Below, one piece after another: positions 32,419-41,278 of a stretch of DNA of 50,431 nucleotides. The stretch is from a virus. The stretch spans positions 1-50,431 of IMG/VR virus record IMGVR_UViG_3300006749_000018, one strand, 5' to 3'. The notes under the pieces were generated by a model. That model was not told where the DNA came from and searched no databases. It was given only the letters and a program-made list of their open reading frames with translations. Numbering within the stretch: position 1 is the first letter of the stretch; each line of letters opens with the position of its first letter. The position numbers and the translations under genes are program-made.

Positions 32419-33102
32419 ATGGCACAATCTGTATTAATTATTGCTGACTCAGGCACAGGTAAATCAACAAGTATGAGACACCTAGATCCTAAGTCAACTG
32501 TTATAATCAACATTGCTAATAAGCCTTTACCTTTTAAGGGCTGGAAGAGCAAGTATACTGTAATGAACAAAGATAATCCAAAGGGTAATCTTGTAGCTGT
32601 TTCATCTGCTGCTGGTATAGGCAAAGCAATGAAACATGTAAATGATAATATGCCTCACATCAAGACATTAGTTGTTGATGACTGGCAATATATGAGTTCT
32701 TTTGAATACTTTGATAGAGCAAATGAGAAAGGCTATGATAAGTTCACTCAAATAGCGGCTAACCTTGCACAAATAGCAAAGATGCCTAAAGATATGAGAG
32801 ATGACCTTACTATATATTTCTTAACTCACTCAGAAGATTCAACTGATATTAATGGTAACCGTAGAGTTAAAGCAAAAACTGTTGGTAAAATGATAGATAA
32901 TGCATTAACTTTGGAAGGTCTCTTTAGTATTGTCCTATTTGGGAAAGTAGTAAAGGATGACAAGGGTGTATATCATTATGGGTTTGACACCCAAAACAAT
33001 GGAGAAAACACATGTAAATCTCCAATGGGTATGTTTGAAGATTCATTCATACCAAATGATCTTGCATACGTGAATAAATGCATAGATGAGTATAATAATT
33101 AA
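32419..33102 (+). CDS. Sak4-like RecA-fold ATPase
   Basis: 227 aa. Walker A ADSGTGKST (9-17), Walker B TLVVDDWQYM (about 82-91) and LTIYFLTHSED (about 133-143, sensor His/Ser). This size and pattern fit the short RecA-like Sak4 recombinases, which work with SSB proteins in single-strand annealing. The next gene encodes an SSB-like protein, the usual partner. It probably drives recombination-dependent replication or repair. Confidence 0.8.
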   Translation: MAQSVLIIADSGTGKSTSMRHLDPKSTVIINIANKPLPFKGWKSKYTVMNKDNPKGNLVAVSSAAGIGKAMKHVNDNMPHIKTLVVDDWQYMSSFEYFDRANEKGYDKFTQIAANLAQIAKMPKDMRDDLTIYFLTHSEDSTDINGNRRVKAKTVGKMIDNALTLEGLFSIVLFGKVVKDDKGVYHYGFDTQNNGENTCKSPMGMFEDSFIPNDLAYVNKCIDEYNN

Positions 33103-33124
33103 TTAATTAAAATTTAAAGAAAGT

Positions 33125-33802
33125 ATGTTAAGTACAAAAGACATGTCCGCTGGAAGCGGCAGAGTAAAACCAGTAATGGGTTCAGGTAACAATGTTATCA
33201 GAATCAACAGTGTAACATTTGATGTTACTCCATATGATGCAGATGCATATAATATTGTATTACATGTAGAAGGTAAACCAGAAGAAGGAGAATTCCAAGG
33301 TTTCTTGAAAGATGTAGCTAATCCAGAAGGCCCAAGATATGAAGGTCAAGTTGGTAGAATTAGATTTGCTCCATATCCATACAAGGATACTACATTACCA
33401 AGTGGTGTAGAAATATCTAGAGATAATGAAGTACTTAAAGCTATGATTTATCTTAGTGAAGTACTAAATAAAAGAGATGCTTTAGATAAGATTGAGGCAA
33501 ATACCATAGAAGACTTTATGGTTGAGTGCAATAAGTTATTCTCTAACAGTGAGTTCTTTAATGCTTGTATTGGCGGTAGAGAGTGGGAAAACAAAGACGG
33601 TTATGTAAACCTAGATCTGTTCTTACCACGTATGTCAAAAGATGGGATACCATTAGAAGCTCTAAATAAAGAGAACAGCAGACTACTAACATTCAATGAA
33701 AAGGATCACTTGAGAAGAATTCAAAAGAAAGAAAGTTCTTCTACAGGTAGTTTTGAGCCAGCAAAGACAACAGTAAATGCTGGTGATGACTTTGATTTGT
33801 AA
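33125..33802 (+). CDS. Single-stranded-DNA-binding protein candidate
   Basis: 225 aa. Beta-rich N-terminal core and an acidic, Ser/Thr-rich linker leading to a C-terminal NAGDDFDL tip, the type of tail by which SSB proteins recruit partners. It sits just after the Sak4-like ATPase and before the primase, and is followed by a terminator, so the operon is 31888-33802. A functional SSB would coat the unwound strand; the family was not aligned. Confidence 0.65.
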   Translation: MLSTKDMSAGSGRVKPVMGSGNNVIRINSVTFDVTPYDADAYNIVLHVEGKPEEGEFQGFLKDVANPEGPRYEGQVGRIRFAPYPYKDTTLPSGVEISRDNEVLKAMIYLSEVLNKRDALDKIEANTIEDFMVECNKLFSNSEFFNACIGGREWENKDGYVNLDLFLPRMSKDGIPLEALNKENSRLLTFNEKDHLRRIQKKESSSTGSFEPAKTTVNAGDDFDL

Positions 33803-33816
33803 ATATTAATAATGAT

Positions 33817-33855
33817 AAGGGGTGGTTTTCGTGGTTGACTTCCACCCTTTTGATT
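33817..33855 (+). terminator. Terminator after the Sak4/SSB operon
   Basis: AAGGGGTGG (33817-33825) pairs with CCACCCTTT (33842-33850) with one bulged G and a 16-nt loop, then a T-rich run (TTTTGATTTATTTATT). It ends the unit headed by promoter copy B. Confidence 0.7.
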
Positions 33856-33874
33856 TATTTATTATATTTATAGA

Positions 33875-34852
33875 ATGCTAAATACAAAAAACTTAGTATC
33901 AAGAGAATCAAATGTACCTAGTTATTGGGTATTCCAACACTATCTAACACTATCAGAAACACTTACGGGTCAAGACATTAAAATTAAATCTGTATTTAAT
34001 CCTACTGAGAGAACACCATCAATGTGTATCTTTGTAGACAAATCTATAATGCAGTATAAATTTAAATGCTTTTCTACTGGTAAGTATGGAAGTAAGATAG
34101 ATCTTGTGAAAGAATTGTTTAGTATAGATTATTCACAAGCAGTAACCCGGATAGTAGAAGACTATAATAAATATGCTAAGACAAACGGATCTGGTAAAAC
34201 AGATTTTAAAATAGCTGCAAAATGGAAAGTTGACTTTATAAAAGAAAGAAGTTGGTTTGACATTGACGCTGAATATTGGCTAGCATATAATATTGGCAGT
34301 AGTTTATTAAAGGAATATAACGTTAGACCTATAGACTACTACAATATGGTCAAAGAAGATGATGGTGAAATCAAATCATTACAAATTAAAGGTAAACACA
34401 TGTATGGTTACTTTGATAAAGAAGGTAATATCTATAAGATATATCAACCTCTATCAAAAAGGCATAAGTTTCATAAGGTTAAACCCTATTTACAAGGATA
34501 TGACCAATTGAAATTCAATCAGCCTTATTTAGTTATATGTTCATCACTTAAAGATGCAATGTGTCTTAAGAGCTTTGGGTTCAAACTTGAAGTAATTGCA
34601 CCTGACAGTGAGAATACAATAATAAAACCGTATATTGTTGAAAATTTAAAGAAGAAGTATAAGAAAGTAATAACATTGTTTGACAATGATGAAGCAGGCA
34701 AAAAAGCTATAGATAAGTATAAAGAGATGTATAACTTAGATGGCTGCTCACTGAATAATTGTAAAGATATTTCAGATGCTGTAAAGCAACACTCTGCACA
34801 AACAATTGCACATTCTCTTAGATCTCTTTTAATAACAACCTTAAAACAATAG
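33875..34852 (+). CDS. DnaG-type DNA primase
   Basis: 325 aa. It has TOPRIM motifs: YLVICSSLKDAMCLKS (about 216-231; in phage primases this takes the place of the Glu motif) and VITLFDNDEAGKKAIDKY (about 265-282, the DxD-type motif). The N-terminal part contains FNPTERTPSMCIF and YKFKCFSTGKYGSK, the CHC2-type region in degenerate form. No zinc-binding Cys4 set is complete. It makes RNA primers with the DnaB-like helicase. Two nt separate it from the RusA-like gene. Confidence 0.8.
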   Translation: MLNTKNLVSRESNVPSYWVFQHYLTLSETLTGQDIKIKSVFNPTERTPSMCIFVDKSIMQYKFKCFSTGKYGSKIDLVKELFSIDYSQAVTRIVEDYNKYAKTNGSGKTDFKIAAKWKVDFIKERSWFDIDAEYWLAYNIGSSLLKEYNVRPIDYYNMVKEDDGEIKSLQIKGKHMYGYFDKEGNIYKIYQPLSKRHKFHKVKPYLQGYDQLKFNQPYLVICSSLKDAMCLKSFGFKLEVIAPDSENTIIKPYIVENLKKKYKKVITLFDNDEAGKKAIDKYKEMYNLDGCSLNNCKDISDAVKQHSAQTIAHSLRSLLITTLKQ

Positions 34853-34854
34853 TT

Positions 34855-35325
34855 ATGAAGTGGTTTATACCAGGTAATGTACCAAGTAGTAAGAACGGAA
34901 GAAGATGGACAGGCAAATATTTTATTGCAAGTAAGACTGTAATGAATTATAGAAAGAAAACAAAACAGTATTTTGAACAATATGGTCCTTTGTTTGCAAA
35001 GGAACTTGAAAAATACAAACTCCCTGTCAAAATAGCTTTCACTTTTATTAGAGGTACAAGACACAAGTTTGATTATATAAATCCTGCACAAACAATACAG
35101 GATGATATGGTTAAGCACGGATGGATTGAAGATGATGATATGAATCATATAGTACCAGTGTTCCCTGAATACAGGTATGACAAAGTAAATCCAGGTGTAT
35201 TTATAGAAATCTTAAAAGAAGAAGAAGAAAATGTACAATCAAAAGGACATAGAAAAGACAAACATATTAAAGACAGCACTACTTCAAAAGCTAAAAGATC
35301 AAGGAATAGCAGAAATACAAATTAA
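34855..35325 (+). CDS. RusA-like Holliday junction resolvase
   Basis: 156 aa. N-terminal FIPGNVPSSKNGRRW (residues ~4-18), TFIRGTRHKFDYINPAQ (~61-77) and DDMVKHGWIEDDDMN (~81-95), the acidic motif with several Asp, followed by VFPEYRYDK. It fits the RusA/endodeoxyribonuclease pattern. It would cut recombination or packaging intermediates. The C-terminal ~35 residues are basic and run out of frame over the start of the next gene (95 nt), so this tail may be an overprinting by-product. Confidence 0.75.
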   Translation: MKWFIPGNVPSSKNGRRWTGKYFIASKTVMNYRKKTKQYFEQYGPLFAKELEKYKLPVKIAFTFIRGTRHKFDYINPAQTIQDDMVKHGWIEDDDMNHIVPVFPEYRYDKVNPGVFIEILKEEEENVQSKGHRKDKHIKDSTTSKAKRSRNSRNTN

Positions 35326-35704
35326 TTTCTCTGGTTCTGGTGACAGTGGGGATATAGATGAAGTAGAATATATAGACATGAATGGACTTAGTTCATGGCA
35401 ACAAGGGTATCAAGGCCCTGAGAATCCAAATGAAACTGAAGATCAAATAAGAGACCTATTCTATGATAAGGTAGATTATGAAGCGTGTAAGCACGGTGAC
35501 TGGGTAAATAATGAAGGAGGTTATGGTAACTTGACTATAAATACAGATACCGGTTCATTTGAGCTTCAGTATTATCAAAGAACTGTAGAGTCTTATACAA
35601 GTGAAGGTGACTCAGTGTTTGATAAATTTGACAACAGTTTTGATGATATACCATTACAATATAAAGTAAGGATGGGTCAGCTGCCTGGTACATACCAGCA
35701 GTAG
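35231..35704 (+). CDS. DUF6878-like protein
   Basis: 157 aa from ATG at 35231. Its core QINFSGSGDSGDIDEVEY (about 29-46) and YDKVDYEACKHGDWVNNEGG (~76-95) match the pattern remembered for DUF6878. The N-terminus overlaps the RusA-like gene by 95 nt in another frame; no later ATG keeps the GSGDSGD core, so the overlap is real unless a non-ATG start is used. Function unknown. Confidence 0.6.
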   Translation: MYNQKDIEKTNILKTALLQKLKDQGIAEIQINFSGSGDSGDIDEVEYIDMNGLSSWQQGYQGPENPNETEDQIRDLFYDKVDYEACKHGDWVNNEGGYGNLTINTDTGSFELQYYQRTVESYTSEGDSVFDKFDNSFDDIPLQYKVRMGQLPGTYQQ

Positions 35705-35714
35705 ATTTTTTTGT

Positions 35715-35756
35715 CCTATTTATATTTCTCCCTAGCTGAAATTTGATAATTTATTT
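35715..35756 (+). promoter_or_regulatory. Phage promoter-like motif, copy C
   Basis: CCTATTTATATTTCTCCC then TAGCTGAAATTTGATAATT. The gene start is 30 nt after CTCCC. It heads the VWA/MoxR operon. Confidence 0.65.
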
Positions 35757-35758
35757 AT

Positions 35759-36106
35759 ATGGCACACCCGCTACTACACAGCAAGAGTTCTTGCAGGAAG
35801 TGGGGTGGACAAACTAGTGACTATGAACCAATACATAATTGGTTTGATGACACTAAAAGATGGTTGGGTCACTCTAATCACCGTATGTTCCGCCACCACT
35901 CTGAAGGGATCTTTGAAGCAGAACAAATATTTGGAAAAAGTTTTATCAACTCAGATGGTAAAACAGTATATACAAGATATGTTGGAGAACAACATGTAAA
36001 AGAAGATTGCAATGGTTATATACCATCTGCAAAAGAATGGATGACATGTATAATGGGCAATGTCAGACCTAAATGGATGAGAAAAGCCCAACTAATTAAT
36101 GATTAA
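35759..36106 (+). CDS. DUF6915-like protein
   Basis: 115 aa. Contains HPLLHSKSSCRKWGG, EPIHNWFDDTK, NHRMFRHHSEGIFEAEQIFG and GEQHVKEDC, the His-rich pattern remembered for DUF6915 (several His/Glu that may bind metal). It starts an operon after promoter copy C and is joined by TAATG to the next gene. The reaction, if any, is unknown. Confidence 0.7.
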   Translation: MAHPLLHSKSSCRKWGGQTSDYEPIHNWFDDTKRWLGHSNHRMFRHHSEGIFEAEQIFGKSFINSDGKTVYTRYVGEQHVKEDCNGYIPSAKEWMTCIMGNVRPKWMRKAQLIND

Positions 36107-36456
36107 TGGAAAAAGAAGATTTTAAGAATATACAAGCACTATTGAATGGTGCACCTGATGATTATGAGATTGCATTATCTAATATTAAAAATATGAAACC
36201 TCATGAAATCTTTATACTATTACTTGGCAAAGACCTTGTAAGTGAGAAACGCGCTAATTTTATTAAAGAGTTTCCTGCAATAAATTGGCCTGAAGGTAAA
36301 GACTTTACTTATAGGGCTTTATATAAAAGATGTAAGAATATGCCACCTAAAGTACAGGAGGTTTTTACAGATATAATATCTAGACAAATATACAATGGAT
36401 ATTTGTGTGAGACATTTGAATTTGTAGAAGAACTAAAAATAGAGATAAAATGGTAA
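36106..36456 (+). CDS. Hypothetical helical protein, 116 aa
   Basis: Charged, helical; contains DYEIALSNIKNMKPHEIFILLL and FVEELKIEIKW at the end. No motif. It overlaps the VWA protein start by 7 nt and is coupled to the DUF6915-like gene, so it may belong to the VWA/MoxR module. Confidence 0.5.
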   Translation: MEKEDFKNIQALLNGAPDDYEIALSNIKNMKPHEIFILLLGKDLVSEKRANFIKEFPAINWPEGKDFTYRALYKRCKNMPPKVQEVFTDIISRQIYNGYLCETFEFVEELKIEIKW

Positions 36457-37601
36457 GAGAATATTTATCTAAAGCAATTAAGACACTAATACTTGAGGAG
36501 CCCTTTTACGGGCTCTTTATTGTTGGTCTCAATAAAACATATAGAACAGACATACCTACAGCAGGTGTAAGTCAAAATGGTATAGGAGTACAACTAGTAG
36601 TAAATCCAGAGTACCTTGAGAATCTTAATGAAGATCAAAGGAAAGGATTACTTAAACATGAAGTTCTTCATATATCATTTGGTCACTTGCTTACAAGGAA
36701 TCTCTATAGTGATAAGCAATTATTTAATATTGCTGCAGATATAGAGATTAACCAATATATTACAGAACGTTGTTTGCCAGAAGGAGGATTAACATTAAAT
36801 AGTTTTCCTGAACTTAATTTGCCGGCTAAAGCAGGTACTGATAAGTACTATGAATTATTACAGCAAGCTAAGAAAGATAATACATCTCCATCTCTTGATA
36901 ATTTATTAGGTCAAATGGATGGTAATAGTCAGTATTGTCATAATACATGGGATGAGTTTGATAATCTACCTGAGTCAGAAAAGAAACTGATTAAGAAACA
37001 AGTAGAGCATCAGATAAAAGAAGTGGCACAACAAACAGAAAAGAGAAGAGGAAACATACCAGGAGAATTGGCAGAGTTAATACGTAAATTATTAAATATT
37101 ACTCCACCTAAATTCAATTGGAAAGCTTATCTAAAAAGATTTGTAGGTAACTCTAGTGTAATATATACTAAGAAGCTTAGAAGGAAGTATAACAAAAGGT
37201 ATAGTGAAAACCCAGGTTTGAAGATTAAAACTAAAAACCACGTATGTGTTGGTGTAGATACTTCTGGCTCAGTATCAACTAATGAGTTGATAGAATTTAT
37301 GAATGAAATAAACCACATGCATAAGACGGGTCATAAAATTACAGTGGTACAGTGTGATACACAGATCACATCTATTGAAGACTTTAATCCTAAAAAGGAT
37401 TGGGGTATTAAAGGTAGAGGAGGGACAGACTTCCAACCGGTGATTGATCACTACAACCAAAGTAATTATACAGCACTAATATATCTAACAGATGGTGAAG
37501 CTTATACTCCACAAAACTGTCCTAAGAACGCATTATGGGTTCATAGTAGTCAATGTAGAATAAATGAAGAGTTACCAGGATTAAAAATACAATTAAATTA
37601 A
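36450..37601 (+). CDS. HExxH metallopeptidase-like / VWA domain protein
   Basis: 383 aa. N-terminal zincin-like domain: LLKHEVLHISFGH with HEVLH (His70, Glu71, His74) and a downstream IAADIEINQYI, as in DUF2201-type proteins. The C-terminal VWA-like part holds VGVDTSGSVSTNEL (MIDAS DxSGS, ~266-279) and RGGTDFQPVIDHY, LIYLTDG. Partner of the AAA+ protein encoded 6 nt later, the common MoxR-VWA pair, which remodels or inserts metal in target proteins. The phage target is unknown. Confidence 0.8.
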   Translation: MVREYLSKAIKTLILEEPFYGLFIVGLNKTYRTDIPTAGVSQNGIGVQLVVNPEYLENLNEDQRKGLLKHEVLHISFGHLLTRNLYSDKQLFNIAADIEINQYITERCLPEGGLTLNSFPELNLPAKAGTDKYYELLQQAKKDNTSPSLDNLLGQMDGNSQYCHNTWDEFDNLPESEKKLIKKQVEHQIKEVAQQTEKRRGNIPGELAELIRKLLNITPPKFNWKAYLKRFVGNSSVIYTKKLRRKYNKRYSENPGLKIKTKNHVCVGVDTSGSVSTNELIEFMNEINHMHKTGHKITVVQCDTQITSIEDFNPKKDWGIKGRGGTDFQPVIDHYNQSNYTALIYLTDGEAYTPQNCPKNALWVHSSQCRINEELPGLKIQLN

Positions 37602-37607
37602 AATAAA

Positions 37608-38888
37608 ATGGCAGAAGTAAATTTAAATATAGATGAATTAAAAGGGTTTGTTAATCACATGATAACAAACAATAGACATATAAGAAAAGAAGGTAAGAAT
37701 CCTGTCTCAGTAGAAATACTTGGTGAATCAGGTATTGGTAAAACTTCTACGGTTATAGAGCTTGCTCAGGATAATAACCTAGACTTTGTAAAATTGAATC
37801 TATCACAGATAGAAGAGATAGGTGACCTTGTAGGATTTCCTGTACGTCAGTTTCAAATGTACAAAGAAAAGCAAATACCTGTAAAGAGCAATAGTTCTGA
37901 TTTACAAATGGTAACAGCAACACAAAGAGCTGGAGGCGCTAGTCTTGCTAACTTAAGTACTACAAACACAGTTACAAAAAAAGTTGGTATGTGGGTAGAT
38001 GAGTTAGCTGTGCAAGAATATCTTAAGCAAGGTTATATGATGACAGGCAAAAATAGAATGTCTTACTGTGCACCTGAGTGGATTGCTGATAAGAAGAAAG
38101 GTGGTATACTATTGCTAGATGACTGGAACCGTGCTGATATGAGGTTTATACAAGCTGTAATGGAGTTGGTTGACAGACAACAATATATATCATGGACATT
38201 ACCTGAGGACTGGCATATTATATTGACAGCAAATCCAGATAATGGTGATTACATGGTAAATAGTGTTGACCCAGCACAAAAGACTAGATATATTACAGCT
38301 AATCTTAAGTATGATATAAATGTATGGGCTAGATGGGCAGAAGAAGCAGGTATAGATACAAGATGTATTAACTTCTTGTTGCTACATCCTGAACTTGTGA
38401 CACAAGAAACTAATGCAAGATCTATTACAACGTTCTTTAATGCAATATCAAGCTTTGAAAAGTTTGAGGATAACTTAACATTGATACAGTTGATTGGAGA
38501 AGGTAGTGTAGGAGACGCATTTGCTTCAATGTTTACAACATTTATTAATAATAAGCTAGATAAACTTGTGACACCAATGGATCTGTTAACTCATGATAAT
38601 GAAGAATATATTCTTGGAGAGTTAAAAGGCTGTATTGGTAATGGAGACACATATCGTGCTGATATTGCGTCTACATTAGCAACAAGATTTGCAAACTATG
38701 CTGTAGTATATTCTAAAGATAATACTATAAATGATAAAGTAACAAATAGAATTGAGTCACTTGTAACAAAAGATTACTTTACTAATGACTTAAAATATCT
38801 AATTGTTAGAACCATCTATAATGGTAATAAGCAAAAGTTTAGTAAGCTTATGATGAAACCTGAAGTAATTAAAATGACAATGAAATAA
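37608..38888 (+). CDS. MoxR-type AAA+ ATPase
   Basis: 426 aa. Walker A GESGIGKT (39-46), Walker B GGILLLDDWNRAD (~164-176), sensor-1 region ILTANPDN (~205-212) and QKTRYITANL (~219-228), all as in MoxR/CbbQ-like ATPases. The C-terminal third is helical. Encoded 6 nt after its presumed VWA partner and 2 nt before two long hypothetical proteins. Likely forms a hexameric chaperone-like motor. Confidence 0.82.
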   Translation: MAEVNLNIDELKGFVNHMITNNRHIRKEGKNPVSVEILGESGIGKTSTVIELAQDNNLDFVKLNLSQIEEIGDLVGFPVRQFQMYKEKQIPVKSNSSDLQMVTATQRAGGASLANLSTTNTVTKKVGMWVDELAVQEYLKQGYMMTGKNRMSYCAPEWIADKKKGGILLLDDWNRADMRFIQAVMELVDRQQYISWTLPEDWHIILTANPDNGDYMVNSVDPAQKTRYITANLKYDINVWARWAEEAGIDTRCINFLLLHPELVTQETNARSITTFFNAISSFEKFEDNLTLIQLIGEGSVGDAFASMFTTFINNKLDKLVTPMDLLTHDNEEYILGELKGCIGNGDTYRADIASTLATRFANYAVVYSKDNTINDKVTNRIESLVTKDYFTNDLKYLIVRTIYNGNKQKFSKLMMKPEVIKMTMK

Positions 38889-38890
38889 TT

Positions 38891-39910
38891 ATGAGTAAAT
38901 ACATTTTTAAAACTGTTCCTAAAAATGTATTAGATCATCACAACTTAGCAGACACTAGTAAATTACACTATGTGTCTGCTTATGGTGATCTAATGCCTGT
39001 TTATTTGGCACAGGATCCAACACTAAGAGATACGCTTGTAGAGAAACTTAAAAAATCTAATACAAGTACACTTGTTGGACAGGGATACAAGAAAGCTTTT
39101 ATAATACCAGACTGTCCTGCAAAACTAGACAGAATGAAAATGGCATTAAAAGAGCATAAAATAACTATAACAAATGATATAGATATTGCAGATGTAATTG
39201 TGACACACAACAACTTGTCAGATAGTTATGAAAGCAGTGCAAATATTAATAGTAAAAAACTATTTGCTGCTTTATGGAACTATAATGCATACCATATACC
39301 CGGTACAGAAAAAAGCTTGGTTTATCAAACAGATAAAGATCAAGATAAGTATGGTGGTACTTGGTCATGGGATGATGAGGATACAGATAGTATATATGAA
39401 ATGGATTACTTCACAGGGCTTGGATTAGAATTATCTAAGAAATATGATGAGGCATTTCCATTTGTAGACATAGAAACTGTTCTAGAAGAATCATCAACAA
39501 GGCAAACTCTTACAAAAGAATTGCTAGACTTGTTAATATCACAACACCGTGCAGGTGGTGATGATAGAGAATTAGCATTAAAGCTATTACCAACAGTAGA
39601 TTGTAATAAAAACCATCATTTTCTGTGGGAACTATCTCAACAGATTGGTCATGATATATACTATGAAAGAAGAAACAAAGACCTAGGTTACTGGGTAAGA
39701 CATAGTAAAGTCAATGACTATATGGATATGAGTGCAGAACAAATGATTATTTGGTTAAAAGAAAATGATTTACTAACTTCAAACTCATTCAGATACTTAG
39801 AACCCATTGTAAGAAAAGAGATACAAATTCACAATAGAGAATTATATGTCTTTAAATGTATGGTAAAACCTGAGTTTTCTGAATACTTAAAATTAAATAC
39901 AAATGAATAA
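38891..39910 (+). CDS. Hypothetical protein, paralog-like pair member 1
   Basis: 339 aa, soluble. An alpha/beta-like segment near 80-110 (CPAKLDRMKMALKEH..TNDIDIADVIVTHN) and a helical segment near 205-245 (LLDLLISQHRAGGDDRELAL). The next gene has matching segments in the same order, so the two look like tandem paralogs. No enzyme motif. Fixed behind the MoxR/VWA genes; it may be a substrate or adaptor of that ATPase. Confidence 0.6.
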   Translation: MSKYIFKTVPKNVLDHHNLADTSKLHYVSAYGDLMPVYLAQDPTLRDTLVEKLKKSNTSTLVGQGYKKAFIIPDCPAKLDRMKMALKEHKITITNDIDIADVIVTHNNLSDSYESSANINSKKLFAALWNYNAYHIPGTEKSLVYQTDKDQDKYGGTWSWDDEDTDSIYEMDYFTGLGLELSKKYDEAFPFVDIETVLEESSTRQTLTKELLDLLISQHRAGGDDRELALKLLPTVDCNKNHHFLWELSQQIGHDIYYERRNKDLGYWVRHSKVNDYMDMSAEQMIIWLKENDLLTSNSFRYLEPIVRKEIQIHNRELYVFKCMVKPEFSEYLKLNTNE

Positions 39911-41114
39911 AGCATATGAATTAAAAATTAATAAAGTATCTGATCGTGTACAAATAAAAGGATCAGTTAATAATATTGGCTATTGGATTGGAGAAAAGGT
40001 ATCATGGAAAGATCCTGTTCACAGTATAGTAAAACTGGATATTGCAAGTGAGCCAGATATGATTGAAATCCAAAATGCTAAACTATATAGATATCCAAAA
40101 CTTTCATTACCAAGAGTCAAAGTAGAAACTTTGAAAGAAAAGTATGATGTTAAAGTAGTTAGAGACAGTAATAAAGCAGATTATAGTATTGTATCTAACA
40201 AGATGATAGAAGATTTACTAACAGTAAGTTGGCGTTCATACTATAATAAAGAACTACTTGGTTTATTTATTAAGTGTCTTGATGTATTCAAAGATAAAGA
40301 TATGTATTCAAATCAGTTTTATGATAATATAAAGTCCTTCTATGAAAACATTGAGGATAATGATAGAATAGATATTAACGTTAGCCTAGGATGGAATAAT
40401 GATAATACTCATTTAGAAACATTTTCTCAAGCTTGGGATAAAGCATATCAACAATACTACAAAGGAATAGAAAGAACATATCACTCTGATGTAATATTAG
40501 CAAATGAAAATGTAAGTGCATTTCAAAATTTACAAAAAGAAAAGCTAGTATTAGATAAGTGTATTAATAGAATATGTAATGAAGATGCTCATGTAATAAC
40601 TGAAGATGAAGTTATTACTACAATGCAGATGATAAATTCTGGAGATGAAACATCTCGTTCATTAGCTGTTGAGATGCTTGCAAATTGTAATGTTGAGGAG
40701 TGCTTTGATAAAGTTGCTTACATGTGGACATTTGGTTATGATACAATTAGGTATGCTACAAACTGGAATACTGTAAATGTGAAAGCATTGAAAGAACGTA
40801 TGCTAGATGTTACACCTCAGCAGAGTCAGATACATCAAATATACATGTATGAACATTTAATAAGGGCTCTTATAAAAGAACAATCTTTTACAGAATGGGC
40901 TTGGAATAAATTACAAGAGGATATATACAATAATGTTATTAAGAGTTATGGTTTGTCTAATAAGAACAAAGATCATGATAACGTTATAGATATAAATATT
41001 GCTGATATAAAACTATCAGATAAATATTCAAGCTGTATTGTAAAAGAAGAATCAGGTAAAGAAATCTTAGATGAGATTACTCAGCCTGATGGATTTGATG
41101 ATTTACCATTTTAA
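39903..41114 (+). CDS. Hypothetical protein, paralog-like pair member 2 with SSB-like tip
   Basis: 403 aa. It has segments similar to the gene before: LPRVKVETLKEKYDV..DSNKADYSIVSN (~73-103) and VITTMQMINSGDETSRSLAV (~235-254). The C-terminus ends in QPDGFDDLPF, very like the SSB C-terminal tip (acidic run then PF). That tip normally docks replication and repair partners. Overlaps the first paralog by 8 nt. No catalytic motif; function unknown. Confidence 0.6.
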   Translation: MNKAYELKINKVSDRVQIKGSVNNIGYWIGEKVSWKDPVHSIVKLDIASEPDMIEIQNAKLYRYPKLSLPRVKVETLKEKYDVKVVRDSNKADYSIVSNKMIEDLLTVSWRSYYNKELLGLFIKCLDVFKDKDMYSNQFYDNIKSFYENIEDNDRIDINVSLGWNNDNTHLETFSQAWDKAYQQYYKGIERTYHSDVILANENVSAFQNLQKEKLVLDKCINRICNEDAHVITEDEVITTMQMINSGDETSRSLAVEMLANCNVEECFDKVAYMWTFGYDTIRYATNWNTVNVKALKERMLDVTPQQSQIHQIYMYEHLIRALIKEQSFTEWAWNKLQEDIYNNVIKSYGLSNKNKDHDNVIDINIADIKLSDKYSSCIVKEESGKEILDEITQPDGFDDLPF

Positions 41115-41116
41115 TT

Positions 41117-41278
41117 ATGGGAGATCTAGGACATTTTGGAACTAACGCTAGAGAGCTTGAGCGCAAGAGTATCATAGATGAAATTCTTAAGCTTAAGGCT
41201 CTACCGTATAGTTCAAAGAGAAAACTTGAAATACAGAAACTTCAACAAAAATTAAATAATTATGACCGAAGAGGATAA
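41117..41278 (+). CDS. Small basic helical protein, 53 aa
   Basis: ATG at 41117, TAA at 41276-41278. Lys/Arg/Leu-rich (RKSIIDEILKLKALPYSSKR), a probable helical hairpin. It overlaps the next gene by 17 nt. No family. Confidence 0.5.
   Translation: MGDLGHFGTNARELERKSIIDEILKLKALPYSSKRKLEIQKLQQKLNNYDRRG

Noticed and set aside
34525-35148. 207-codon minus-strand frame across the primase and RusA-like genes
   Set aside because: Both plus-strand genes have clear motifs; the reverse product is Ile/Leu/Cys-rich shadow sequence.
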